7,144 nt of DNA from an uncultured Streptomyces sp. (lineage in GTDB: Bacteria; Actinomycetota; Actinomycetes; Streptomycetales; Streptomycetaceae), in the NCBI GenBank assembly GCA_946480485.1, contig CAMLJW010000275.1, forward strand, positions 1 through 7,144, read 5' to 3'. Of this stretch, positions 1 to 6,149 are shown piece by piece. The notes below the pieces were generated by a model, which was not told the origin of the DNA, did no database searches, and worked only from the letters and a program-made list of their open reading frames with translations. The translations under genes and the position numbers were made by a program. Numbering within the stretch: the first letter of the stretch is position 1; each line of letters opens with the position of its first letter.

Positions 1-789
1 GGCGTCGCCCTCGCGGGCCAGCTCGGTGATCACCGGGCCGGTGATCTCGGAGATGTTGCCCTTGACGTGCTCGACGATGCCGTACGCCACCGGGGAGTCG
101 GCGGCGGCGAGTTCGCGGGCCTCGCGGACCAGCGCGTTGCCGGAGCTGTACTGCTCCCAGCAGCCGCGGTTGCCGCAGGGGCAGCGGTGACCGCCGGGCA
201 CGACCTGCATATGGCCGAACTCGCCCGCCACGCCGAACTTTCCGCGCTTGACCTGGCCGTCCACCAGGATCGCGCCGCCGATGCCGGTGCCCAGCGTGAT
301 CATGACGAGGTGGTCCTCACCACGGCCCGCGCCGAAACGCCACTCCGCCCAGGCGGCGGAGTTCGCGTCGTTGTCGACCAGAACGGGGACGGCGAGGCGT
401 CCGGAGATGCGGTCCCTGAGGGGCTCGTTGCGCCACGACAGGTGAGGGGCGAACAGGACGCGGTTGCGATCGGCGTCGACCCAGCCGGCTGCCCCTATGC
501 CGACGGCGTGCACGTCGTGCCGGTCGGAGAGGTCGAGGACCAGTTCGACAATGGTGTCCTCGACGACTTTGGGGCTCTTGGACTTGTCCGGGGTCTCGGT
601 GCGGACCTTCTCCAGGATGTTGCCGTCCGCGTCGACGACGCCCGCCATCACCTTCGTACCGCCGATGTCGATGCCGACGGTGGGGACGCGGGGTGCCGTC
701 AGATGTGATCGGCGCTCACGTGTCCCGACAGTCCGCAGGACGGTGGCCCGCGCGGAGCCGCGGTGCGCTAGGTCGCGGTAGGTGCTCAT
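1..789 (-). CDS. ROK-family sugar kinase, glucokinase-like (3' end cut by the window)
   Basis: This is probably a cytoplasmic ATP-dependent sugar kinase that phosphorylates glucose or a related hexose. The window shows 263 codons from an ATG at 789, and the C-terminus lies beyond position 1. Residues 41-46 are DIGGTK, the phosphate-binding loop. VDNDAN at 138-143 carries the likely catalytic Asp141, and GTGIGG at 167-172 is the second nucleotide-binding loop. Glu190 and His193 followed by CPCGNRGC at 203-210 form the ROK zinc-binding signature. All diagnostic residues are present, so the enzyme looks active. About 35 basic residues precede the kinase fold. They are too short for the winged helix of ROK repressors, so I favour a kinase over a DNA-binding regulator. 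No other ATG or GTG start was found in frame before the DIGGTK motif. The gene follows a GntR regulator after 221 bp and probably has its own promoter. The true sugar substrate is not shown by the sequence. Confidence 0.9.
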   Translation of the reverse strand, partial: MSTYRDLAHRGSARATVLRTVGTRERRSHLTAPRVPTVGIDIGGTKVMAGVVDADGNILEKVRTETPDKSKSPKVVEDTIVELVLDLSDRHDVHAVGIGAAGWVDADRNRVLFAPHLSWRNEPLRDRISGRLAVPVLVDNDANSAAWAEWRFGAGRGEDHLVMITLGTGIGGAILVDGQVKRGKFGVAGEFGHMQVVPGGHRCPCGNRGCWEQYSSGNALVREARELAAADSPVAYGIVEHVKGNISEITGPVITELAREGDA

Positions 790-796
790 CGCGCCG

Positions 797-802
797 ATTC
801 TG
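797..802 (-). promoter_or_regulatory. Possible -10 box of a leaderless ROK kinase transcript
   Basis: On the minus strand this reads CAGAAT, one mismatch from the TAGAAT-type -10 box of the main Streptomyces sigma factor. It ends 7 nt before the ATG at 789, so transcription would begin at or next to the start codon. A weak purine patch, GGGCAG, overlaps it, but no clear Shine-Dalgarno sequence is present, which fits a leaderless message. No good -35 box is seen at 17-18 bp upstream (TGCAAC is poor), so the call is tentative. Confidence 0.3.
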
Positions 803-880
803 CCCTACGCTCCCGCGAGGTTGCATCGTGGAGTCGCCTCACTCCGCCGGGCGAGCCGTGGGCAACCACCCGTCGTATGG

Positions 881-906
881 GACCTGCGAGGTGGGTGACC
901 TGCGAG
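881..906. repeat. Tandem 10-bp direct repeat GACCTGCGAG, 16-bp period
   Basis: GACCTGCGAG occurs exactly at 881-890 and again at 897-906, separated by GTGGGT. The start-to-start spacing is 16 bp. It lies 92-117 bp upstream of the ROK kinase start, in non-coding sequence. Paired direct repeats near a promoter can bind a regulator, but there is no direct evidence here, and a repeat this short in GC-rich DNA could arise by chance. Confidence 0.45.
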
Positions 907-949
907 CTCGTCGTGGCTGCATGGGCGGAGCCGCATGCGTCGCAGCCCG

Positions 950-966
950 CGCCCCTTACGGGGGCG
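950..966 (-). terminator. Short GC hairpin downstream of the GntR gene
   Basis: The stem is CGCCCC (950-955) paired with GGGGCG (961-966), with a 5-nt loop. It begins 45 nt after the GntR stop codon at 1011-1013. There is no U-tract, which is common for Streptomyces terminators but leaves the call weak. It may end the GntR transcript before the ROK gene. Confidence 0.3.
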
Positions 967-1010
967 GCCCCCATGCCGCGGTCCTCAGCCTCCGGGCGGT
1001 GCGAGAGCCC

Positions 1011-1775
1011 TCAGGGCCGTACGAGCAGCTGGAACTCGAACGAATAGCGGGAGGCTCGGTAGGTGTGGCTGCCGAACTCGACCGCGCGGCCCGTGTCGTC
1101 GAAGGTGGTGCGCTGCATGGTGAGCAGTGGGGCCCCTTCCGGCTCGCCGAGGCGCTCGGCCTCCACGACTGTGGCGGCGCGCGCCCCGACGGACTGGCGG
1201 GCGCTGTGCAGCGTGATGCCGGCGGCCCGCATCAGCCGGTACATGCCGGTGGCCTCCAGCTGAGAGCTGTCCATGTCGAGCAGTCCGGGCGGCAGATGGT
1301 TGCACAGGTACGCCATCGGCTCGCTGTGGGCGAGGCGCAGCCGCTCCACCCGGTGCACATCGCTGCCCTCGGCCACTCCGAGGGCGGCCGCGACCTCGGC
1401 CGACGCCGGGACGACGGTGTTGACGAGGACCCGGGTCGCCGGCCGCTGGCCGGCCGCCTCCAGGTCGTCGTACAGGCTGCTGAGCTCCAGTGGACGCTTG
1501 ACCTGGCTGTGCACGACCTGGGTGCCGACGCCGCGGCGGCGTACGAGCAGACCCTTGTCGACGAGGGACTGGATGGCCTGACGGACTGTGGGGCGGGACA
1601 GGCCGAGCCGCCCGGCGAGCTCGATCTCGTTGCCCAGCAGGCTGCCCGGAGTCAGCGCGCCGCGCTCGATCGCCGCCTCGAGCTGCTGGGACAGCTGGAA
1701 GTACAACGGCACCGGACTGCTCCGGTCGACGCCGAGCTGGAGCGTGACGGTCGGATCCATTTCTGGTTTGGGCAC
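1011..1775 (-). CDS. GntR-family transcriptional regulator, HutC/UTRA type
   Basis: This is a 254-residue DNA-binding regulator, a normal length for the HutC subfamily. The N-terminal winged helix-turn-helix spans about residues 22-88. VPLYFQLSQQLEAAI at 22-36 is the usual first helix, and GLSRPTVRQAIQSLV at 58-72 is the recognition helix region followed by the wing. A UTRA effector-binding domain fills about 95-250, ending in the typical RASRYSFEFQL segment. UTRA domains bind small ligands, often sugar phosphates or amino-sugar phosphates, which release the protein from DNA. The chosen start is a GTG at 1775. An in-frame ATG five codons later (1760) is the alternative. Neither has a good ribosome binding site. 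A TACGCT hexamer 6 nt before the GTG suggests a leaderless message. A perfect palindrome 50-61 nt upstream is a likely autoregulatory operator. The ROK sugar kinase lies downstream, so control of sugar use is plausible. Whether it also controls the operon to the right is unknown. Confidence 0.9.
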   Translation of the reverse strand: MPKPEMDPTVTLQLGVDRSSPVPLYFQLSQQLEAAIERGALTPGSLLGNEIELAGRLGLSRPTVRQAIQSLVDKGLLVRRRGVGTQVVHSQVKRPLELSSLYDDLEAAGQRPATRVLVNTVVPASAEVAAALGVAEGSDVHRVERLRLAHSEPMAYLCNHLPPGLLDMDSSQLEATGMYRLMRAAGITLHSARQSVGARAATVVEAERLGEPEGAPLLTMQRTTFDDTGRAVEFGSHTYRASRYSFEFQLLVRP

Positions 1776-1781
1776 GGGGCG

Positions 1782-1787
1782 AGCGTA
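1782..1787 (-). promoter_or_regulatory. Possible -10 box of a leaderless GntR transcript
   Basis: The minus strand reads TACGCT, a fit to the TANNNT -10 consensus, ending 6 nt before the GTG start codon at 1775. This spacing places the transcription start on or beside the start codon, and no Shine-Dalgarno sequence is present. The -35 position with a 17-bp spacer is TTCCGG (1805-1810), a weak match. Confidence 0.35.
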
Positions 1788-1824
1788 GCCCCGGCGAATG
1801 ATGACCGGAAGTCGTGAAGTTCAA

Positions 1825-1836
1825 TTGTCCGGACAA
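1825..1836. promoter_or_regulatory. Perfect 12-bp palindrome TTGTCCGGACAA, candidate GntR operator
   Basis: TTGTCC (1825-1830) is followed directly by its reverse complement GGACAA. It sits in the 75-nt gap between the HAD phosphatase stop and the GntR start, 50-61 nt upstream of the GntR gene. HutC-type GntR proteins bind palindromes with a GT-N4-AC core, such as the DasR-type site containing GGTCTAGACC, and GTCCGGAC matches that layout with CG instead of TA at the centre. A stem with no loop is unlikely to be a terminator. A weaker near-palindrome, ATGGACGACCAT (1840-1851, 10 of 12 symmetric), lies next to it. Autoregulation by the adjacent regulator is an inference. Confidence 0.5.
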
Positions 1837-1850
1837 ACCATGGACGACCA

Positions 1851-2501
1851 TCAAGCCGAGACCGCACGGGACAGTTCGAAGCCCCGCAAGGTGGTGAGTC
1901 GGAGATGGCAGCCGCTGAAGTCGACGTTGTCGGCGGCTGGGCCGGGTACGACGATGCAACGGAGGCCGGCAGCTCGGGCCGCTCTCAACCCCGGAGCGGA
2001 ATCCTCGAAGGCGAGTGCCTCGCGGGGGCTAAGTCGAAGGCGGGACAACGCCTCCAGATACAGATCGGGAGCCGGCTTGGCGTTCGACACCGCTTCGCGC
2101 GTGACCACATGGGCGAAGCGCTCGAGAATCCCGAATTGCCGCAGATACGGCAGCACAGACCCACGCCGTGAGCTGGAAGCGACCGCGCACCGGAGTCCGT
2201 GCGCTGCCGCTTGGTCGAGCAGGTCGATCACGCCCGGTAGCGGAACGGACTGCTCCATGAGCGCGCGGAACATCGACTCGCCTGCCGCCTCGAAGGAGTC
2301 CCGTAGCGCGGGTGTGCCGAGGAGTACCGCGAGCTCCTCGAACGGGTCGAACTCCGCCAGGGTGGAGCCGACTCCTCTGAACCAGTTCTCCTGGGACAGT
2401 ACGGCCCCGTGCGTGGCGTACAGGCTGCTGAGCACGCGGTGCCAGATCGATTCGCTGTCGGCGATCAACCCGTCGAAGTCGAGTATCAGGCCTCTGACCA
2501 C
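1851..2501 (-). CDS. HAD-superfamily phosphatase, beta-phosphoglucomutase-like
   Basis: This 216-residue protein is a complete subfamily IA HAD hydrolase with all four motifs. Motif I is DFDGLIADSE at 8-17, with nucleophile Asp8 and acid/base Asp10. Motif II is VASSS at 107-111. Motif III is AKPAPD at 141-146, with Lys142. Motif IV is EDSAPG at 166-171. Residues about 16-84 form the helical cap that selects substrate. Such enzymes dephosphorylate or isomerise small sugar phosphates, so here it may remove a phosphate from a sugar or cyclitol intermediate. The start is a GTG at 2501 preceded by GGAGG four nt upstream. The start overlaps the end of the MFS gene by 16 nt, which implies translational coupling. 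Codon use is loose for a Streptomyces gene: three AGA codons, ATA, two CTT, and several CTA, GTA and GCA. This suggests a gene of different origin from the GntR and ROK genes to its left. The substrate cannot be deduced. Confidence 0.88.
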   Translation of the reverse strand: MVRGLILDFDGLIADSESIWHRVLSSLYATHGAVLSQENWFRGVGSTLAEFDPFEELAVLLGTPALRDSFEAAGESMFRALMEQSVPLPGVIDLLDQAAAHGLRCAVASSSRRGSVLPYLRQFGILERFAHVVTREAVSNAKPAPDLYLEALSRLRLSPREALAFEDSAPGLRAARAAGLRCIVVPGPAADNVDFSGCHLRLTTLRGFELSRAVSA

Positions 2502-3754
2502 GCTGCCTCCGAGGTGCTGGGAGAGACGTCGTCCAAAGGCACGGACGCAGGCCGCAGCATCCAGGCGAAGATCGCGCCGGCCGCGTACAGCAGGAAGATG
2601 ACGACGAAGAGCAGCCGGGGCCGGGTGTCGTACAGAAGTGCCGCGATATAGCCGGAGGGAATGGCCATCATGGCGGTCACGCTTTGGAGGGCGCTGAACA
2701 TCGCGGCCCGGTCCATGTCACCGAGTGTCCCGACGATGAGGGTGTCGCGGTAGGACTCCGTGAGGAACACACCGGCGGCGGTCAGTGTGCTGCTCAGCAG
2801 CAGCAGGACGACTCCATGCCTCGGTACCAGCAGGAACAGCAGCCATCCCGCGGCGCTCAGCGCGAGGGCTGTCCGGGCGGTGTTCACGACGGAGTGCCCC
2901 CGCAGCCGGGGCAGCAATACCAGGAAGCACAACAGTGCCACGGCCGCGGTGAGCGCCGGGACCCAGGAGATGGTGCCGGCACCGATCGCGAGGTTGTCCG
3001 CCAGGTAGACGACCTGGAAGACATTGATCGTCACCGCCAGGCTGGTGGCGATGTACAGGCCGATAAGAGGCCACATCCGGCGGTGTCGTGACAATGTCCA
3101 GAACAGCCGTAGGTTCGTGGCGACGCTGTGCGCCATGCCGGTGTTGCCGCGCCGCTTCATGGCGGCCTTGCCTGCGGCTGTCTCATGGACCAGGCGGTGG
3201 CGCCAGACGAAGTGGACGACCATCATGACCGCGCCGACGGCGTAGATGACCCGCAGTGTGGAGACCACGCCGTACCGGTCCATGAGGACACCGGCGACGG
3301 GGCTGAGGAGCCCCGCGCCCATGGCGATCAGCTTGATCGCGGCGAAGACACGGGGCTGGTCCCCCTTCGGGGTGTCCTCGGTGGCGAGGAGGTTGAAGGA
3401 GGTGTTGACAATGCTTGAGCAGGCGTTGAGCAGAGCCGCGATCAGGAACATCCAGAAGTTCGTCGCCAGCGCCCAGAGCGCCATGGGCAGCGCCCAGCCG
3501 ACCAGGTCGAATACGAGGGATGTCCGTCTTCGTCCGAGCCGGTCGGTCACGGCCCCGGCGATGATCTGGAAGAGGAAGGCGGCGTACAGGTTCGCTGACA
3601 GGATGACACCGATGGAGAGATTGCTCAGTCCTACGGACTTCATGTAGAGCGTGGCGTAGTAGAGCACGACCGTGCCGGTCAGCGCCCACAGCGGTTCGAG
3701 AAGGACGCAGTACCGAGCGTTCGGGGCCAGGTCCTTCAGCGGTATGAATCTCAC
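2486..3754 (-). CDS. MFS transporter (12 predicted membrane helices)
   Basis: This 422-residue integral membrane protein belongs to the major facilitator superfamily. Hydrophobic segments are spread as two six-helix halves separated by a basic cytoplasmic loop at about residues 186-226. The loop between helices 2 and 3 holds GAVTDRLGRRR at 67-77, the conserved MFS motif A. A related element, GVLMDRYG, lies at 155-162. The C-terminal tail after about residue 400 is short, acidic and serine-rich. Fusion domains and a signal peptide are absent. The start is a GTG at 3754. The ribosome binding site is weak (GGA six nt upstream), so expression may depend on transcription from the dehydrogenase gene upstream, across a 64-nt gap with a stem-loop. 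The 3' end overlaps the phosphatase gene. In a biosynthetic context export of the product is the likely role, but uptake cannot be excluded because MFS sequence alone does not give direction. Confidence 0.88.
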   Translation of the reverse strand: MRFIPLKDLAPNARYCVLLEPLWALTGTVVLYYATLYMKSVGLSNLSIGVILSANLYAAFLFQIIAGAVTDRLGRRRTSLVFDLVGWALPMALWALATNFWMFLIAALLNACSSIVNTSFNLLATEDTPKGDQPRVFAAIKLIAMGAGLLSPVAGVLMDRYGVVSTLRVIYAVGAVMMVVHFVWRHRLVHETAAGKAAMKRRGNTGMAHSVATNLRLFWTLSRHRRMWPLIGLYIATSLAVTINVFQVVYLADNLAIGAGTISWVPALTAAVALLCFLVLLPRLRGHSVVNTARTALALSAAGWLLFLLVPRHGVVLLLLSSTLTAAGVFLTESYRDTLIVGTLGDMDRAAMFSALQSVTAMMAIPSGYIAALLYDTRPRLLFVVIFLLYAAGAIFAWMLRPASVPLDDVSPSTSEAAWSEA

Positions 3755-3782
3755 GAGGGGTCCGTTCTGGGAAACCGCGACG

Positions 3783-3807
3783 CGCCCTGCCGCTACGGAA
3801 CAGGGCG
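3783..3807 (-). terminator. Strong stem-loop between the dehydrogenase and MFS genes
   Basis: CGCCCTG (3783-3789) pairs perfectly with CAGGGCG (3801-3807). Inside it, CCG pairs with CGG around a three-base loop, with a two-base bulge, giving about 10 GC-rich pairs. It starts 12 nt after the dehydrogenase stop codon. There is no U-tract on the minus strand. It could be a partial terminator that lowers MFS and phosphatase expression, or an mRNA-stabilising end left after processing. Confidence 0.45.
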
Positions 3808-3818
3808 GCGGGCGGCGG

Positions 3819-4853
3819 CTAAGAGAGGAGAAGCGTCTTCACGGCAGTGAGGGGGCGAGGCTCGCCTGTGGCTGAGTCCACGCCCATGACGGGGTCAAAC
3901 GCCTCCATGAAGTGCTCCAGAGGGACCTGTGTGGTGACCATTCGCTCGAGCTCCGGCAGTCGGCGGGCGAATTCCATCGCTGGTCCGATCGCGTCGTGCA
4001 GGGGCACCGCCCCGACGATACTGATGCCGTTGTCGACCAGATCCACCGGCTTTACCGCGGCCGTGTAGCTGTCATCGCAGCCCAGCGGGACCACCCTCCC
4101 GCCCTTCGCCACGTACGACAGAGCCGTCTCGATCTGATGGCCCACGGCGTCGATCACGATGTCGAAGCGGCGGCCGCCGTTGACCTCACCAAGCAGCGCC
4201 GGTGTCAGCTCGTCGGGATGGATGGCGTGGTCGCTGACGGTGCCGGCGAACTCGCGCCGGAACGGGCTGGGGTCGGTGGCGACCGTCAGCCGGGCGAATT
4301 TCATGCTGATGCTCTGGCAGAGCAGCCCGATCGGGCCACTGCCAAGGACGAGGACCGAGTCACCTGCCTGGACCTGGGCCTTCACCAGCCCGTTGAGCGC
4401 ACAGCCCAGCGGCTCGATGAGACTTGCCGTCCGCCAGCTCATGGAGTCGGGTATCCGGTACAGGTACCGTTCGTGTCCGACGTAGTAGTCGGCGAACGTG
4501 CCCGGGAGCGAATAGCCGACCTGGTGCCTCTCAAATTCTTCGCAGTAGCAGTAGTGGCCGACCCGGCACGCTGGGCACAGACGACAGGACTGGGTGGGAT
4601 TGATGACGACCCGGTCGCCCGCCTTGAGGCCGGTGACGGCCGGGCCGACCTCTGTGACGGTGCCCACGCCCTCATGACCGAGGATCGTGCCCTCCTGCCC
4701 GATGGCGTACTTCCCCTGGACGATCTTGAGGTCGCTGCCGCAGACGCCTGTGCCGTATATCCGGACCTTCACGTCATGGGCGTGAACCAGTCCGGGTTCG
4801 GGTACCTCGCGCAGTTCCACCTTGCCGTGGGTGACGTACACCAGAGCCTTCAT
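3819..4853 (-). CDS. Zinc-dependent medium-chain alcohol dehydrogenase
   Basis: This is a 344-residue cytoplasmic MDR-family oxidoreductase, full length for sorbitol/threonine-type dehydrogenases. Catalytic zinc ligands are Cys38 (in GVCGSD), His60-Glu61 (in LGHEGVG) and probably Glu147 (in LIEPLGCA). Cys90, Cys93, Cys96 and Cys104 form the structural zinc lobe, so the enzyme should bind two zincs per subunit. The Rossmann fold begins at VLVLGSGPIG (167-176). Asp194 at the end of the second strand suggests NAD rather than NADP. It likely oxidises a secondary alcohol of a polyol, sugar or cyclitol to a ketone, or runs the reverse reaction. The ATG at 4853 overlaps the aminotransferase stop as ATGA, with AAGGA five nt upstream, so the two are translationally coupled. 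That pairing fits a two-step exchange of hydroxyl for amine. MDR dehydrogenases related to 2-deoxy-scyllo-inosamine dehydrogenase do this in aminoglycoside pathways, but the resemblance here is only at family level. Confidence 0.9.
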   Translation of the reverse strand: MKALVYVTHGKVELREVPEPGLVHAHDVKVRIYGTGVCGSDLKIVQGKYAIGQEGTILGHEGVGTVTEVGPAVTGLKAGDRVVINPTQSCRLCPACRVGHYCYCEEFERHQVGYSLPGTFADYYVGHERYLYRIPDSMSWRTASLIEPLGCALNGLVKAQVQAGDSVLVLGSGPIGLLCQSISMKFARLTVATDPSPFRREFAGTVSDHAIHPDELTPALLGEVNGGRRFDIVIDAVGHQIETALSYVAKGGRVVPLGCDDSYTAAVKPVDLVDNGISIVGAVPLHDAIGPAMEFARRLPELERMVTTQVPLEHFMEAFDPVMGVDSATGEPRPLTAVKTLLLS

Positions 4854-6136
4854 GAGGTCCTTCTCTCGTAGGGCGGTACGGATGAAGCAGGGGGCCAGTC
4901 ACGGAGTGCGGTCAGCAGCGCCGACTCGACTGCCTCCAGTTCCTCGAAGCCATGGGCGTCCGAGAAAACCAGATAGCCCTTGGAGAAGATCCGTTCCCTT
5001 GCCAGCACGCGGATCAGGTGTGCGCGGAACGGATCTGACCAGAAGTCCGCGATACCGCGGCTGCGCAGGGCGAAACTGGCGTGGGTTCCCTCCACGACCA
5101 GCTCGGCGTCAAGGTCCAGACGTGTGATCTCCGCGTTCAGGCGATCGAGCATCACTGCGGTGCGGTCGCGCCAGCTGGGCCATAGGGGCGTACGGCTCAT
5201 GAGGTCCTCGCACGCCAGCGCGGCGGCCAGGGCGAGGCATTCACTGGAGTGTGCGTTACTGAACTTGGTGTGTGTGGCCTGGTCCATGAGCCCAGCCGGG
5301 CCGAGCACCGCGGCGAGCGGGAGGCCGTTGGCCATTCCCTTGGAGATGCACAGCAGGTCCGGCCAGATACCGTACTCCCCGGCGGTGGCCCGGCGGCCCA
5401 TCCGGATGCCGGAGGTCACCTCGTCGAAAATGACGAGGGCCCCGGCCCGGCGGCATGAGCTGACCGCGCGTCGCAAGTCCGCAACCGCCCAGGTATTGGG
5501 GCAGAGAACCACTGCGGCGCATTCTCCCCACGTCTGCGCCAAGACATGTTCCACGGCCACCGGGTCGGATCCGCCCACCCATCGGGTGGTCTTCGCGACG
5601 GCGTCCGGGATCCCGAGTGGGCCCGGCTGCCGGCCGTAGTAGCCGTAGGCAGACCAGTCGTGCCAGCCGTGGTAACTCGTCGCCAGGACGATCTGGCGGC
5701 CGGTGGCGGCGCGGGCGACGCGCAGCGCACCCGTCACGGCATCGGCACCGCTCTTGCAGAAGCGCAGCGAGTCGTACCGTCCGAACCGCTGGAGCACTCG
5801 GGCCGCGACCTCGGCCTCGAGAGGGGCGGGCAGCGAGAAGGAGACACCGCGGCGCAGTTGGGCGATGACGGCTTCCTCCACTTCTCTGCGGGCGTGTCCC
5901 CAGGGGACGGTGCCCATGGCCATTTCGCAGTCGAGCCATGTGTTGCCGTCGATGTCCTTGAAGTACGCGCCGTTCGCCTCCGTGCAGCAGATCGCGGTCG
6001 TGCCGGGCAGGACACGTGAGGGAGACTTTGCGAGCGTGCTGCAAGCGGCGGGGATAAGGCGTTCGCTCTTCTCCAGCCAGCGCAGGCTGAGCGGGAACTC
6101 GACCGGGAGCTGGTCGGATGACGCGGCGGGCTCCAT
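4850..6136 (-). CDS. Class III PLP aminotransferase, glutamate-1-semialdehyde aminomutase-like
   Basis: This 428-residue fold-type I PLP enzyme probably transfers an amino group to a carbonyl made by the coupled dehydrogenase. From the ATG at 6136, the phosphate-binding loop is KSGADA at 128-133, where most relatives have SG(S/T/A)EA. YHGW at 155-158 holds the aromatic residue that stacks on the cofactor. DEVTSG at 238-243 gives Asp238, which contacts the pyridine nitrogen, and ISKGMANG at 264-271 gives the Schiff-base Lys266. The segment that normally reads T-x-x-G-N-P or G-E is instead NAHSSE near 294-299, so the cofactor or substrate pocket may differ. Similar enzymes occur in aminoglycoside and surface-polysaccharide clusters. 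I chose 6136 because GAGGAG lies 7 nt upstream. An ATG at 6151 (433 residues) overlaps the glycosyltransferase stop as ATGA, has GGAAG 5 nt upstream, and is a serious alternative. A start at 6262 would overlap the upstream gene by 115 nt and adds a low-complexity arginine-rich leader, so it is rejected. Confidence 0.88.
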   Translation of the reverse strand: MEPAASSDQLPVEFPLSLRWLEKSERLIPAACSTLAKSPSRVLPGTTAICCTEANGAYFKDIDGNTWLDCEMAMGTVPWGHARREVEEAVIAQLRRGVSFSLPAPLEAEVAARVLQRFGRYDSLRFCKSGADAVTGALRVARAATGRQIVLATSYHGWHDWSAYGYYGRQPGPLGIPDAVAKTTRWVGGSDPVAVEHVLAQTWGECAAVVLCPNTWAVADLRRAVSSCRRAGALVIFDEVTSGIRMGRRATAGEYGIWPDLLCISKGMANGLPLAAVLGPAGLMDQATHTKFSNAHSSECLALAAALACEDLMSRTPLWPSWRDRTAVMLDRLNAEITRLDLDAELVVEGTHASFALRSRGIADFWSDPFRAHLIRVLARERIFSKGYLVFSDAHGFEELEAVESALLTALRDWPPASSVPPYERRTS

Positions 6137-6143
6137 ACCGGAT

Positions 6144-6149
6144 CTCCTC
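6144..6149 (-). promoter_or_regulatory. Ribosome binding site that favours the aminotransferase start at 6136
   Basis: The minus strand reads GAGGAG followed by 7 nt and then ATG. The competing ATG at 6151 has only GGAAG at 5 nt spacing. The strong site lies within the first codons of the longer version, immediately after the glycosyltransferase stop codon. Confidence 0.5.

Larger units (their letters stand above)
790..1010. other. Intergenic region between the GntR and ROK genes
   Basis: These 221 bp have no supported gene. They hold a short GC hairpin just after the GntR stop (950-966), a tandem 10-bp direct repeat (881-906), a small inverted repeat GGAGT-N6-ACTCC (830-845), and a possible -10 hexamer next to the ROK start (797-802). 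This is consistent with a terminator for the GntR gene followed by a regulated promoter for the ROK gene. Confidence 0.6.

Noticed and set aside
693..1817. Long plus-strand open frame (374 codons) over the GntR gene
   Set aside because: It is antisense to a complete GntR/UTRA protein, has no recognisable domain, and its arginine/glycine/alanine-rich translation is typical of the shadow frame in GC-rich DNA.
1825..1836. Palindrome as a terminator for the HAD gene
   Set aside because: The two arms touch with no loop and no U-tract follows, so a protein-binding site fits better.
985..1959. Long minus-strand open frame (324 codons) overlapping the GntR and HAD genes
   Set aside because: It is an out-of-frame shadow that crosses the intergenic gap. 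Its translation is arginine/proline-rich with no motif, while the other frame encodes clear proteins.
2030..2032. Further TTA codons (taa on the plus strand at 2030, 3064, 6055 and 6923)
   Set aside because: Each is out of frame with its gene; they split across CTT-AGC, CTT-ATC or GTT-TAC codon pairs.
1798..2601. Plus-strand open frame (267 codons) opposite the HAD phosphatase
   Set aside because: Its composition is biased to Arg and Ser with no domain, and the opposite strand holds all four HAD motifs.
3912..4871. Plus-strand open frame (319 codons) opposite the alcohol dehydrogenase
   Set aside because: It is the mirror of a well-supported zinc dehydrogenase and has no motif of its own.
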